Source: JBEEJZ01 sp046046915 (GTDB lineage Bacteria > Pseudomonadota > Gammaproteobacteria > Burkholderiales > Burkholderiaceae_C). From it: DNA of 64,000 nucleotides. Location: positions 1 through 64,000 of the forward strand of contig JBJOIT010000001.1 in assembly GCA_046046915.1 (NCBI GenBank), in the 5' to 3' direction. The notes beneath the pieces were generated by a model. That model did not search any database and was not told where the DNA came from. It was given only the letters and a program-made list of their open reading frames with translations. How positions within the stretch are numbered: the first letter of the stretch is position 1; each line of letters starts with the position of its first letter. Of the stretch, positions 16,802 through 25,778 are shown piece by piece. The translations under genes and the position numbers were made by a program.

Positions 16802-16870
16802 ATGAGTTTTTCGTATTTCTTTTTTGGCTACTTTTGGTTCTCAAGCGCCCCTGGCGGAAGAGAGTTTTAA
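16802..16870 (+). CDS. Aromatic-rich leader peptide of aroG (22 codons)
   Basis: An uninterrupted ATG-to-TAA frame of 22 codons with seven Phe, two Tyr and one Trp. Residues 3-13 (FSYFFFGYFWF) contain nine aromatic residues out of eleven. It is followed by a strong intrinsic terminator and then aroG, the first enzyme of aromatic amino-acid synthesis, so it fits a classical attenuation leader in which ribosome stalling reports aromatic amino-acid shortage. No Shine-Dalgarno sequence is visible before the ATG. The call rests on composition and position, not on homology. Confidence 0.82.
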   Translation: MSFSYFFFGYFWFSSAPGGREF

Positions 16871-16934
16871 GCGTAGCCTGAAGAAACGCACAAAAATCTC
16901 ACCAAACCGCCGGAACCACCGGCGGTTTTTTTTT
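16846..16934 (+). terminator. Transcription attenuator of aroG with competing hairpins
   Basis: The terminator is AAACCGCCGG (16904-16913), a five-base loop, and CCGGCGGTTT (16919-16928), running into nine T (16926-16934). Upstream, strand 1 CGCC (16846-16849) can pair with strand 2 GGCG (16853-16856) to form a protector. Strand 2, CTGGCGG (16851-16857), can instead pair with strand 3 CCGCCGG (16907-16913) as an antiterminator that disrupts the terminator. A ribosome stalled on the Phe-Trp-Phe codons (16832-16840) would cover strand 1 and free strand 2. These pairings are read by eye; no folding was run. Confidence 0.8.
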
Positions 16935-16980
16935 ACCCGATCATTTCAAAGCCCGTGTACGCACATCAAGGAGTCGCACC

Positions 16981-18126
16981 ATGACAGTTCAAGCCACCGG
17001 TACCGAAGCCTGGCAAGCCAGTCCGTCGGCCACCGCCCCACGCAATAACGATCGCACCGGTCGTACCGACGATGAACGCATCAAGGACATCACCGTGTTG
17101 CCGCCTCCCGAGCACCTGATCCGTTTTTTCCCCATAGGTGGTTCACCCATCGAGGCCTTGATCTCCGACACCCGCCATCACATCCGCAACATCATGGCGG
17201 GCAAGGACGATCGCCTGCTGGTGGTGATCGGCCCTTGCTCCATCCATGACCCAGCTGCGGCTTTGGAATATGCGCGCCAGCTCAAGGCCCAGCGCAGCAA
17301 GTACGCCGACACGCTGGAAATCGTCATGCGCGTGTACTTCGAGAAGCCACGCACCACCGTGGGGTGGAAGGGGTTGATCAACGATCCTTACCTGGACGAG
17401 AGCTTCCGTATCGACGAAGGTCTGCGCATTGCTCGGCAGCTGCTGATCGACATCAATCGCATGGGACTGCCAGCTGCCAGCGAATTTTTGGATGTGATTT
17501 CACCGCAGTACTTGGGTGACTTGATCGCCTGGGGCGCGATTGGCGCGCGCACCACTGAGAGCCAGGTGCACCGTGAGCTAGCCTCAGGCCTGTCGGCGCC
17601 CATAGGGTTCAAGAACGGCACTGATGGCAATATCCGCATTGCGACCGACGCCATACAGGCGGCCGCCGGCGGGCACCACTTCTTGTCGGTACATAAGAAC
17701 GGACAGGTGGCGATTGTGCAAACCAACGGCAACAAGGACTGCCATGTGATTCTGCGTGGCGGTAAGGCGCCCAATTACGACGCCGAAAATGTGGCAGCAG
17801 CCTGCGCGGATTTGGTAAAGGCCAAGTTGCCGCCCACTCTGATGGTCGACTGCAGCCATGCCAACAGCAGCAAGCAACACGAAAAGCAGCTGGATGTGGC
17901 ACGCGATGTGGCTGCGCAAGTGGCGGGTGGTTCCAGCAGTGTGTTTGGTCTGATGGTGGAAAGCCACCTGAAGGCCGGTGCGCAAAAGTTCACGCCAGGC
18001 AAAGACGATGCTGGTCAGCTGGAGTACGGCAAGAGCATTACCGACGCCTGCCTGGGCTGGGACAGTTCCGTTGAGGTTCTGGAGGTCCTGTCACAAGCTG
18101 TGCTGGCCCGGCGCGCAGCCAGGTAA
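16981..18126 (+). CDS. aroG: 3-deoxy-7-phosphoheptulonate (DAHP) synthase, class I
   Basis: The enzyme condenses phosphoenolpyruvate and erythrose 4-phosphate to DAHP, the entry to the shikimate pathway. The 381-residue product is of the AroF/G/H type: VIGPCSIHDP, YFEKPRTTVGWKGLINDP, the GARTTESQVHRELASGLSAPIGFKNGTDG region (shown only in part as GARTTESQVHRE), and the metal-site DCSHANSSK. AAGGAG precedes the ATG by about ten bases. It has an N-terminal extension of about 30 residues, Thr/Ala-rich. Expression is probably attenuated by the leader described at 16802-16934. Which amino acid feeds back on the enzyme is not readable from sequence. Confidence 0.96.
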   Translation: MTVQATGTEAWQASPSATAPRNNDRTGRTDDERIKDITVLPPPEHLIRFFPIGGSPIEALISDTRHHIRNIMAGKDDRLLVVIGPCSIHDPAAALEYARQLKAQRSKYADTLEIVMRVYFEKPRTTVGWKGLINDPYLDESFRIDEGLRIARQLLIDINRMGLPAASEFLDVISPQYLGDLIAWGAIGARTTESQVHRELASGLSAPIGFKNGTDGNIRIATDAIQAAAGGHHFLSVHKNGQVAIVQTNGNKDCHVILRGGKAPNYDAENVAAACADLVKAKLPPTLMVDCSHANSSKQHEKQLDVARDVAAQVAGGSSSVFGLMVESHLKAGAQKFTPGKDDAGQLEYGKSITDACLGWDSSVEVLEVLSQAVLARRAAR

Positions 18127-18135
18127 ATCGGCCAA

Positions 18136-18160
18136 CGGGTGGTTGGACGCGAGCCACCCG
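18136..18160. terminator. Hairpin between convergent aroG and mpl
   Basis: CGGGTGG (18136-18142) pairs with CCACCCG (18154-18160) across an 11-base loop in the 52-base gap between the two stops. There is no clear T run on either side, so it is a possible bidirectional terminator of moderate strength. Confidence 0.4.
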
Positions 18161-18178
18161 ACCATGACTTATTGAGGG

Positions 18179-19567
18179 TCAGGGCAGTTGCAGGCGCGCC
18201 ATCAGCTTGGTGTGGATGTCGCCAAAGCTGCCATTGCTCATGCACACCACATGGTCTCCCGGCTGGATGGCAACGCAGAGCTGGTCCAGCAAGGCGTCGA
18301 TGGTGTCAGCCACGAAGGCCCGGTTGCCCATGGCCTGCAGCGCTGCGTTGGCGTCCCAGCCGAGTCCTCCCGAATGGCAAAACGCCAGGTCCGCGCCCTC
18401 CAGGCTCCAGGGCAATTGGGCTTTCATGGCCCCCAGCTTCATGGTGTTGCTGCGTGGCTCAAAGACGGCCAGGATACGTGCGCTTGCTCCGATGCGGCGC
18501 CGCAGGCCGTCCACAGTGGTGTGGATGGCGGTGGGGTGATGGGCAAAGTCGTCATAAATGGTGACGTGGCCGGTGCCCAGAGCCACCGTGCCACGCACCT
18601 CCATCCGTCGCTTGACGTTCTCGAACTTGCACAGCGCCTCTGCCGCGAGGGCGGGCGGCACGTTCGCATGCTCAGCGGCCGCAATGGCTGCTAAGGCGTT
18701 GAGCTGGTTGTGCGTCCCAGACAGCGACCAAACTACCCGGCCAACGATCTGTCCTCTTTGCTGAACATCAAAGGCGTGTGCCTCGCCCAATGCGGTGAAG
18801 TCACTCACGGCAGCCCCGAAGCTGCGGACCTCGCTCCAGCAGCCGGTACTCAGAACCCTGGCCAGGCTTTCTTCCAGGCCATTGACTACGACGCGTCCCT
18901 GTCCCGGTACGGTGCGAACCAGGTGATGAAATTGACGCTCGATGGCTGCGAGATCGTCAAAAACGTCTGCATGATCGAACTCTAGGTTGTTGAGAACCGC
19001 CGTTCGTGGTCGATAGTGCACAAACTTGCTGCGCTTGTCAAAAAAGGCGGTGTCGTATTCGTCTGCCTCGATCACAAAGGGCGCTTTCATGTCACCCAAG
19101 CGGGCCGAGATGCCAAAGTTAAGCGGGACCCCGCCCACGAGGAAGCCGGGCGTGAGGCCCGCGCACTCCAATATCCATGCCAGCATGGAGGTCGTGGTTG
19201 TTTTTCCGTGCGTACCGGCCACGGCCATCACATGCCGGCCTTGCAACACATGTTCAGACAGCCATTGTGGACCGCTGGTGTAGGGCGCACCTGCGTTCAA
19301 AATGGCCTCCATCAGCGGAAATTTCGGGCTGCCATCTGCCAGTCTTGCCCTGCTCACCACGTTGCCGACCACATACATATCAGGTTGCAGATTCAGTTGA
19401 TCGGCGCCATAACCCTCGATCAGATCTATGCCTAGCGCGCGTAGCTGGTCGCTCATGGGCGGGTAGACGCCACTGTCACACCCAGTGACCCGATGCCCCG
19501 CCTGTGCTGCCAACGCGGCCAGCCCCCCCATAAAGGTGCCGCAAATACCTAATATATGAATGTGCAT
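18179..19567 (-). CDS. mpl: UDP-N-acetylmuramate:L-Ala-gamma-D-Glu-meso-DAP ligase Mpl
   Basis: Mpl recycles murein tripeptide by joining it directly to UDP-MurNAc in the cytoplasm. The 462-residue Mur ligase begins MHIHILGICGTFMGGLA, the N-terminal Rossmann-like loop that sets Mpl apart from MurC. It has the ATP loop GTHGKTTTT at 118-126, EADEYDTAFFDKRSKF, and LSGTHNQLNALAAIAAAEH. It is divergent from a conserved unknown gene at 19618 and converges on aroG. Its partner in recycling, ampD, is about 11 kb further on. Confidence 0.95.
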   Translation of the reverse strand: MHIHILGICGTFMGGLAALAAQAGHRVTGCDSGVYPPMSDQLRALGIDLIEGYGADQLNLQPDMYVVGNVVSRARLADGSPKFPLMEAILNAGAPYTSGPQWLSEHVLQGRHVMAVAGTHGKTTTTSMLAWILECAGLTPGFLVGGVPLNFGISARLGDMKAPFVIEADEYDTAFFDKRSKFVHYRPRTAVLNNLEFDHADVFDDLAAIERQFHHLVRTVPGQGRVVVNGLEESLARVLSTGCWSEVRSFGAAVSDFTALGEAHAFDVQQRGQIVGRVVWSLSGTHNQLNALAAIAAAEHANVPPALAAEALCKFENVKRRMEVRGTVALGTGHVTIYDDFAHHPTAIHTTVDGLRRRIGASARILAVFEPRSNTMKLGAMKAQLPWSLEGADLAFCHSGGLGWDANAALQAMGNRAFVADTIDALLDQLCVAIQPGDHVVCMSNGSFGDIHTKLMARLQLP

Positions 19568-19617
19568 GGCAGGATTCTAGGAGTCGGAGCGCCGCGCTAC
19601 TGCCAGAATGGCTGCCT

Positions 19618-20232
19618 ATGAGCACTTTTAGCGACACATTGCCAGAAGAAATTGCCGCAGTGGCGGCACGTTGGGTGGTGGAGGATGGTCTGGATTACGG
19701 CGGCGCCAAGCGTAGGGCAGTCAAGCAAATGGGCTTGCCACTCCGCACGCCCTTGCCCTCCAATGAGATGCTGGACGAAGCGGTGCATGAGTACATTCAG
19801 ACCTTCTGTGCTGAGACTCAGCCTTTGGAACTAGAGGCTCTGCGCCGTTTGGCATTGGTTTGGATGCAGCGCCTGGAGGCTTTTCGTCCTCATTTGAGTG
19901 GTGCTGTGTGGCAGGGTACCGCCACCAAGATGTCAGACATCTACATCCAGCTGTTTTGCGACGACTCCAAAGCCGCCGAAATAGAACTGATCGACCATCG
20001 GGTTCAATACCTCGCCAGAACGGTGAATGGTTTGCGTGGCGAGCCGGTGGATGCCCTCAGTCTGCATGTGTTTTGCGAGGAATTGCAGCTGGATATTGGG
20101 GTGCACCTCATGATTTACGGTCTGGATGACCTCAGGGGCGCACTTCAGCCAGACAAGCAGGGGCGCAAGCCCAGGGGTGATTTAGAGTCGGTGCGGCGCC
20201 TGATGCAAGAGGATGAACATGACAAACGTTGA
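19618..20232 (+). CDS. Conserved protein of unknown function beside mpl
   Basis: A 204-residue soluble, acidic, mostly helical protein. No signal peptide or membrane segment is visible, and I recognise no catalytic motif. Distinct stretches are RWVVEDGLDYGGAKRRAVKQMGL near the N-terminus (written here as its parts GGAKRRAVKQMGL), SDIYIQLFCDDSKAAEIEL in the middle and FCEELQLDIGVHLMIYGLDD near the C-terminus. The ATG at 19618 is 50 bases from the divergent mpl start. Its 3' end overlaps the TlpA-like gene by 20 bases, so translation of the two is probably coupled. Good codon use and this packing support a real gene. Confidence 0.75.
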   Translation: MSTFSDTLPEEIAAVAARWVVEDGLDYGGAKRRAVKQMGLPLRTPLPSNEMLDEAVHEYIQTFCAETQPLELEALRRLALVWMQRLEAFRPHLSGAVWQGTATKMSDIYIQLFCDDSKAAEIELIDHRVQYLARTVNGLRGEPVDALSLHVFCEELQLDIGVHLMIYGLDDLRGALQPDKQGRKPRGDLESVRRLMQEDEHDKR

Positions 20233-20791
20233 GAAGCCCTTAGAAGACGGCCTCGAGGGTGTGGCTAAGAACCTCGATAGGAGTCGGCGCGCCTGGCTGG
20301 CCGGCGCAGCAGGTCTCGCTGCGCTCGCAGGTGCCGGGGTGGCATGGCGCCGCTACACGCCTGACACATCGACGCCAACCGATCTGGGCACGCTGTGGGG
20401 GCAGGTATTCAAAACGCCTGCGGGTGCGGACTTGCGACTGATGTCCTTGAAGGGGCAGCCTCTGGTGCTTAACTTTTGGGCAACCTGGTGCCCGCCCTGT
20501 GTGGAAGAGCTGCCTATGCTGAGCCAGTTTTATCAAGATCATCGGGCGCGTGGCTGGCAGGTCGTTGGAATAGCGGTAGACCAGGTCAGTGCGGTCAACG
20601 CCTTTTTGGCCAAGGCGCCCGTGGCCTTCCCGGTCGCCATGGCGGGGATGGGTGGTGTCGAACTGAGCAAGTCTCTGGGCAACGCCGGCGGGGCTTTGCC
20701 TTACACGGTCGCCATCGCGGCTGACGGGAAGGTTCTGCAACGTAAAATGGGTCGCCTCAGCCCGGCTGACCTGACCTCGTGGCTGGTTTGA
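20213..20791 (+). CDS. TlpA/ResA-type periplasmic thioredoxin
   Basis: A 192-residue thiol-disulfide protein. The N-terminal segment has a twin-arginine-like motif (SRRAWLAG, Arg25-Arg26) and a hydrophobic stretch to about residue 44, so it is anchored or exported, possibly by Tat. The thioredoxin domain carries the active site WCPPC at 92-96, followed by the family pattern QVVGIAVDQ and the cis-Pro loop GALPYT. ResA/TlpA-type proteins reduce cytochrome c or other periplasmic cysteines. A second ATG two codons in (20219) is an alternative start. It sits between an unknown gene and accB. Confidence 0.88.
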   Translation: MNMTNVEKPLEDGLEGVAKNLDRSRRAWLAGAAGLAALAGAGVAWRRYTPDTSTPTDLGTLWGQVFKTPAGADLRLMSLKGQPLVLNFWATWCPPCVEELPMLSQFYQDHRARGWQVVGIAVDQVSAVNAFLAKAPVAFPVAMAGMGGVELSKSLGNAGGALPYTVAIAADGKVLQRKMGRLSPADLTSWLV

Positions 20792-20887
20792 ATGGGCCAA
20801 GAATGATTCAAATAATAGAAGATGAGTGCATTTCGGTGAAATTTAATGTAAATTCGCCGGCCATTCATTGAAATCGTTGGAGATCCC

Positions 20888-21352
20888 ATGGATTTGCGAA
20901 AACTAAAAACATTGATTGACCTGGTTTCTGAGTCGAATGTTTCCGAGCTGGAAATTACCGAAGCCGAGGGCAAGGTTCGCATCGTCAAGAGCAGTGGTGC
21001 TCCGGTTCAGGCTCACACCATGCCGATGGTGATGGCGGCGCCTATGCAGGCCCCGGTTGCCGCCGTGGCCGCCGATGCACTGGCTGATGCTGCAGTCGCT
21101 GCGCCAGCAGCTCCCGCAGGTCATACGGTGACCTCTCCTATGGTCGGAACCTTCTACAGATCCTCCGCGCCAGGCGCCAAGTCCTTTGTGGAAGTCGGCA
21201 GCGTGGTGAAGGTGGGCGACACCCTCTGCATCATCGAGGCCATGAAGATCCTCAACGAAATCGAGTCTGACAAGGCTGGCACGGTGACGCAGGTGCTGTG
21301 TGAAAACGGCCAAGCCGTTGAGTACGGACAGCCCCTGTTCATCATCGAATAA
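20888..21352 (+). CDS. accB: Acetyl-CoA carboxylase biotin carboxyl carrier protein AccB
   Basis: AccB carries the biotin that moves carboxyl from biotin carboxylase to the carboxyltransferase in fatty-acid synthesis. It has 154 residues: an N-terminal helix-rich part (MDLRKLKTLIDLVSES), an Ala/Pro/Val-rich linker (about 45-78), and a biotinyl domain with the EAMKILNEI motif, where Lys120 is the biotin site. GGAG lies six bases before the ATG. accC follows after 26 bases, the usual accBC operon. Confidence 0.97.
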   Translation: MDLRKLKTLIDLVSESNVSELEITEAEGKVRIVKSSGAPVQAHTMPMVMAAPMQAPVAAVAADALADAAVAAPAAPAGHTVTSPMVGTFYRSSAPGAKSFVEVGSVVKVGDTLCIIEAMKILNEIESDKAGTVTQVLCENGQAVEYGQPLFIIE

Positions 21353-21378
21353 CGCCTGCCAGCGCTTAACGCCCCTCT

Positions 21379-22728
21379 ATGTTCAAAAAAATACTCGTTG
21401 CCAACCGAGGCGAGATCGCCCTGCGGATTCAGCGCGCCTGCCAGGAGCTAGGCATCAAGGCGGTGATGGTCTATTCAGAGGCTGATCGTGAGGCCAAGTA
21501 CGTCAAGCTGGCCGAGGAAGCTGTTTGCATCGGTCCCGCGTCCTCGGCGCTGAGCTACCTCAATATGCCCGCCATCATTTCGGCAGCCGAGGTGACTGAC
21601 GCAGAGGCGATACACCCAGGCTATGGTTTCCTCAGCGAAAACGCTGACTTTGCCGAGCGAGTGGAAAAAAGTGGCTTCCAGTTCATCGGACCTACGGCTG
21701 AATCGATCCGGATCATGGGTGACAAGGTGTCTGCCAAGCAGGCCATGATTCGTGCCGGCGTGCCCTGCGTGCCCGGTTCTGAGGGGGAGCTGCCCGAAGA
21801 CCCTGCCCAGATTCGTCGCATTGCCAAGTCTGTAGGCTACCCGGTGATCGTCAAAGCTGCAGGTGGTGGCGGTGGTCGCGGTATGCGCGTCGTGCACACC
21901 GAGGCGGCACTGATCAATGCGGTGCAAATGACCCGCGCAGAAGCTGGTGCGGCTTTTGGCAATCCTGCGGTGTACCTCGAAAAGTTTTTGCAGAACCCTC
22001 GTCACATCGAGATTCAGATTCTGGCTGATAAGCACAAGAACGCGGTTTACCTGGGTGAGCGTGATTGCTCCATGCAGCGTCGTCACCAGAAGGTGTTGGA
22101 GGAAGCCCCCGCCCCTGGCATTGCGCGCAAATTGATCGAGCGCATCGGCGAACGTTGCGTGGCGGCTTGCAAAAAAATTGGTTATCGTGGTGCCGGTACG
22201 TTTGAGTTCTTGTATGAGAACGGCGAGTTCTACTTTATCGAGATGAACACCCGCGTGCAGGTGGAGCATCCTGTTACCGAGTTGATCACTGGCGTGGACA
22301 TCGTCAAGACGCAGATCATGGTGGCTGCCGGCGAGAAGCTACCTTTTACACAGCGGCAGATCGAAATTCGCGGACATGCGATCGAATGTCGTGTCAACGC
22401 AGAAGACCCCTTCAAGTTCACGCCATCGCCTGGGCGCATCACCATGTGGCATGCACCGGGTGGCCCGGGAGTGCGGGTGGACTCGCACGTCTACACCAAC
22501 TACTTTGTGCCACCCAACTATGACTCCATGATCGGCAAGATCATTGTTCACGGCGACACGCGCGAGCAGGCCATGGCCAGGATGCGCACAGCTCTGGGCG
22601 AAACGCTGGTGGAAGGCATCAAGACCAACATTCCTCTGCACCGTGAGCTGATGGTAGATGCCAAATTCATGGGGGGCGGCACGAATATTCATTACCTTGA
22701 AGAGTGGCTCGACCACCACAAGCGTTGA
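21379..22728 (+). CDS. accC: Biotin carboxylase AccC
   Basis: AccC carboxylates the biotin on AccB using ATP and bicarbonate. The 449-residue ATP-grasp enzyme starts FKKILVANRGEIALRIQRA and has the glycine loop AAGGGGGRGMRVV, the metal and substrate segment FIEMNTRVQVEHPVTE, and the C-terminal IKTNIPLHREL. Length and motifs are standard. It is the second gene of accBC; prmA follows after 27 bases and is often co-transcribed with it. Confidence 0.98.
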   Translation: MFKKILVANRGEIALRIQRACQELGIKAVMVYSEADREAKYVKLAEEAVCIGPASSALSYLNMPAIISAAEVTDAEAIHPGYGFLSENADFAERVEKSGFQFIGPTAESIRIMGDKVSAKQAMIRAGVPCVPGSEGELPEDPAQIRRIAKSVGYPVIVKAAGGGGGRGMRVVHTEAALINAVQMTRAEAGAAFGNPAVYLEKFLQNPRHIEIQILADKHKNAVYLGERDCSMQRRHQKVLEEAPAPGIARKLIERIGERCVAACKKIGYRGAGTFEFLYENGEFYFIEMNTRVQVEHPVTELITGVDIVKTQIMVAAGEKLPFTQRQIEIRGHAIECRVNAEDPFKFTPSPGRITMWHAPGGPGVRVDSHVYTNYFVPPNYDSMIGKIIVHGDTREQAMARMRTALGETLVEGIKTNIPLHRELMVDAKFMGGGTNIHYLEEWLDHHKR

Positions 22729-22755
22729 TGATGGCCCGTCACCAGGTAGCCAAGT

Positions 22756-23640
22756 ATGTTTGAGCTGTCGCTGCTGTGCCCAGAGCAGCGGGTTGAAGCG
22801 CTGAGCGATGCGCTCGATGCCTTGGATGCCCTCAGTGTGAGTGTGGATGACGCAGATGCGCATACCGACGCCGAGCAAGCCTTGTTTGGTGAACCCGGTA
22901 TGCCGCCTCCCAAGGGCGGCTGGCAGCGGTCTCGGGTGGTTGCCCTGTTTGCCGACAGTGCCTTGGCCAGCGAAGCATCAGCCCTGCTGCAGGCGCAGGA
23001 TTTTTTTGAAGGTTGCCAGGTGCTAGGGGTTCAGTCTGTGCCCGAGCAGGATTGGGTGAGGTTGACCCAGTCGCAATTTGCGCCGGTCGAAATCACGCCT
23101 ACCTTCTGGATCGTGCCGACCTGGCATGAGCCTCCCGCTCAGGCGCTGCAGCTCATCCGTCTGGATCCCGGTCTTGCCTTTGGTACCGGTACCCATCCCA
23201 CGACCAAAATGTGTTTGCGGTGGATTGCCAATCATGGGGGTGCAGGGCTGGGTCGCGTGCTGGACTATGGCTGCGGCTCTGGTATTTTGGCCATAGGCGC
23301 TGCCAAGTTTGGTGCCCAGTCTATCGACGCCGCGGATATTGATGAGGCAGCCGTACAGGCGACCCATTTGAATGCTACGGCCAACCATGTTGAGCTGAAT
23401 GCAGGTCTGCCGGACTTGGTGTCTGGGCATTACGAGACCGTTTTGGCCAATATTCTGGCTAGTCCGCTCAAAGTGCTGGCGCCTTTGCTTTGCGCGCGCG
23501 TGGCGCCTGGTGGCCATCTGGTGCTGGCGGGCATTCTGGATCGCCAGGCTGAGGAGTTACAGCAAGCGTATGCGCCTTACGCCCGCTTGTCTGTGAGTGA
23601 TGCCGAAGACGGCTGGATCCTGATGACTGCCCGGTTTTAG
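22756..23640 (+). CDS. prmA: Ribosomal protein L11 methyltransferase PrmA
   Basis: PrmA trimethylates lysines and the N-terminus of ribosomal protein L11. The 294-residue product has an N-terminal substrate-recruiting domain and a SAM-binding domain with the family segment GLAFGTGTHPTTKMCL, motif I VLDYGCGSGILAIGAAKFGA and the NPPF-like motif LANILASPLKVL. It lies directly after accC. The stop at 23640 is 28 bases before the DUF3426 gene. Confidence 0.96.
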   Translation: MFELSLLCPEQRVEALSDALDALDALSVSVDDADAHTDAEQALFGEPGMPPPKGGWQRSRVVALFADSALASEASALLQAQDFFEGCQVLGVQSVPEQDWVRLTQSQFAPVEITPTFWIVPTWHEPPAQALQLIRLDPGLAFGTGTHPTTKMCLRWIANHGGAGLGRVLDYGCGSGILAIGAAKFGAQSIDAADIDEAAVQATHLNATANHVELNAGLPDLVSGHYETVLANILASPLKVLAPLLCARVAPGGHLVLAGILDRQAEELQQAYAPYARLSVSDAEDGWILMTARF

Positions 23641-23668
23641 CCGCGGCTGATGTGAGACGCACGCGTTT

Positions 23669-24931
<1,263 letters not shown>

Positions 24932-24971
24932 TGAGCTGACCGCGTCCCCATTTGCCTGGAGGCGGCCATAA

Positions 24972-25002
24972 AAAAACCGGCGCTCAGAAGGCGCCGGTTT
25001 TT
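24972..25002. terminator. Bidirectional intrinsic terminator
   Basis: AAAAACCGGCGC (24972-24983) and GCGCCGGTTTTT (24991-25002) form a 12-bp stem with a seven-base loop between two convergent genes, the DUF3426 gene and the H1-like gene. Both sides carry A/T runs, so it can stop transcription from either direction. Confidence 0.85.
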
Positions 25003-25022
25003 GGATGTGCTTGTGGCAATGA

Positions 25023-25613
25023 TCAGGGCTTGTTGCCGGTAGGGAATGGCCAAGCTGCTTTGGGATTGAGCGTGGTTTGAGCTGCTGGTGACGCAGCCTT
25101 TGCAGGTGCTGCCTTCGCTGCGGGCTTTGCAGCAGGCTTGGCTGCCACTTTCTTTGCCGCAGCTTTGACAGGGGCGGCAGCTTTCTTTGCTGCAGTTTTT
25201 GCGGGCGCCTTTGTAGGTGTTTTTGCAGGCGTTGCCTTCTTGGCAGGGGCCGCTGCTTTTGCAGTGCTTGCGGCCTTGGCGGGAGCCGCTTTTGGAGCAG
25301 CAGCCTTTTTTGCTGCAGCCTTGGGGGTTGCTGCCTTCTTGGTCGGAGCCGCCGCTGCAGCTTTGGCAGGAGCAGCTGCTTTTGCTGGCGCAGCCTTCTT
25401 GGCAGGTGCTGCTTTGACTGGTGCAGCTTTCACGGGGGCAGCCTTGGCGACAGGGGATGCCTTTTTGGCAGGCGTTTTCTTTGCCGGCGCCGGCGCTGGT
25501 GCCGCAGCAGCGGGGGCTGCCGCTACTTTTTTAGCGGGCGCTGCCTTCTTTGCGGGCGCCGCTTTTTTGGCTGGCGCAGCCTTGGTTGCAGCGGGTTTTT
25601 TTGCAGTTGCCAT
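25023..25613 (-). CDS. Histone H1-like lysine/alanine-rich DNA-binding protein
   Basis: A 196-residue protein made almost wholly of Lys, Ala and Pro in degenerate repeats such as KKAAPAK and PKAAAKKA, with a short ordinary tail (NPKAAWPFPTGNKP). This resembles the C-terminal tail of eukaryotic histone H1 and the bacterial AlgP/H1-like family, which bind DNA and compact or regulate it. I chose the third of three adjacent ATGs (25613), since GAGGAG lies six bases before it. It has no globular domain. It lies 165 bases after nrdB on the same strand. The repeats make length variation between strains likely. Confidence 0.88.
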   Translation of the reverse strand: MATAKKPAATKAAPAKKAAPAKKAAPAKKVAAAPAAAAPAPAPAKKTPAKKASPVAKAAPVKAAPVKAAPAKKAAPAKAAAPAKAAAAAPTKKAATPKAAAKKAAAPKAAPAKAASTAKAAAPAKKATPAKTPTKAPAKTAAKKAAAPVKAAAKKVAAKPAAKPAAKAAPAKAASPAAQTTLNPKAAWPFPTGNKP

Positions 25614-25778
25614 CATCATCTCCTCGTTCATAGGACTAAAAGCGCTTCACATTAGGTGTGCTACGTGAAGCAATTCATGGTGCTGGACCACCCAACACCG
25701 TGAATCTGGTGGTGCAAATCGCTACGTGCTGCGAGAGTAACGAAGGCGGTCTGCGTCATAGGGCTAGATTGTCAGGGA

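Noticed and set aside
25138..25668. A 176-codon plus-strand Ala/Phe-rich frame
   Set aside because: It is the antisense shadow of the Lys/Ala-rich H1-like gene, whose repeats keep all frames open.
25644..25671. Hairpin GCTTCAC/GTGAAGC as the nrdB terminator
   Set aside because: The stem is seven pairs with a 14-base loop and no T run, and it lies just before the H1-like start, so termination is not supported.
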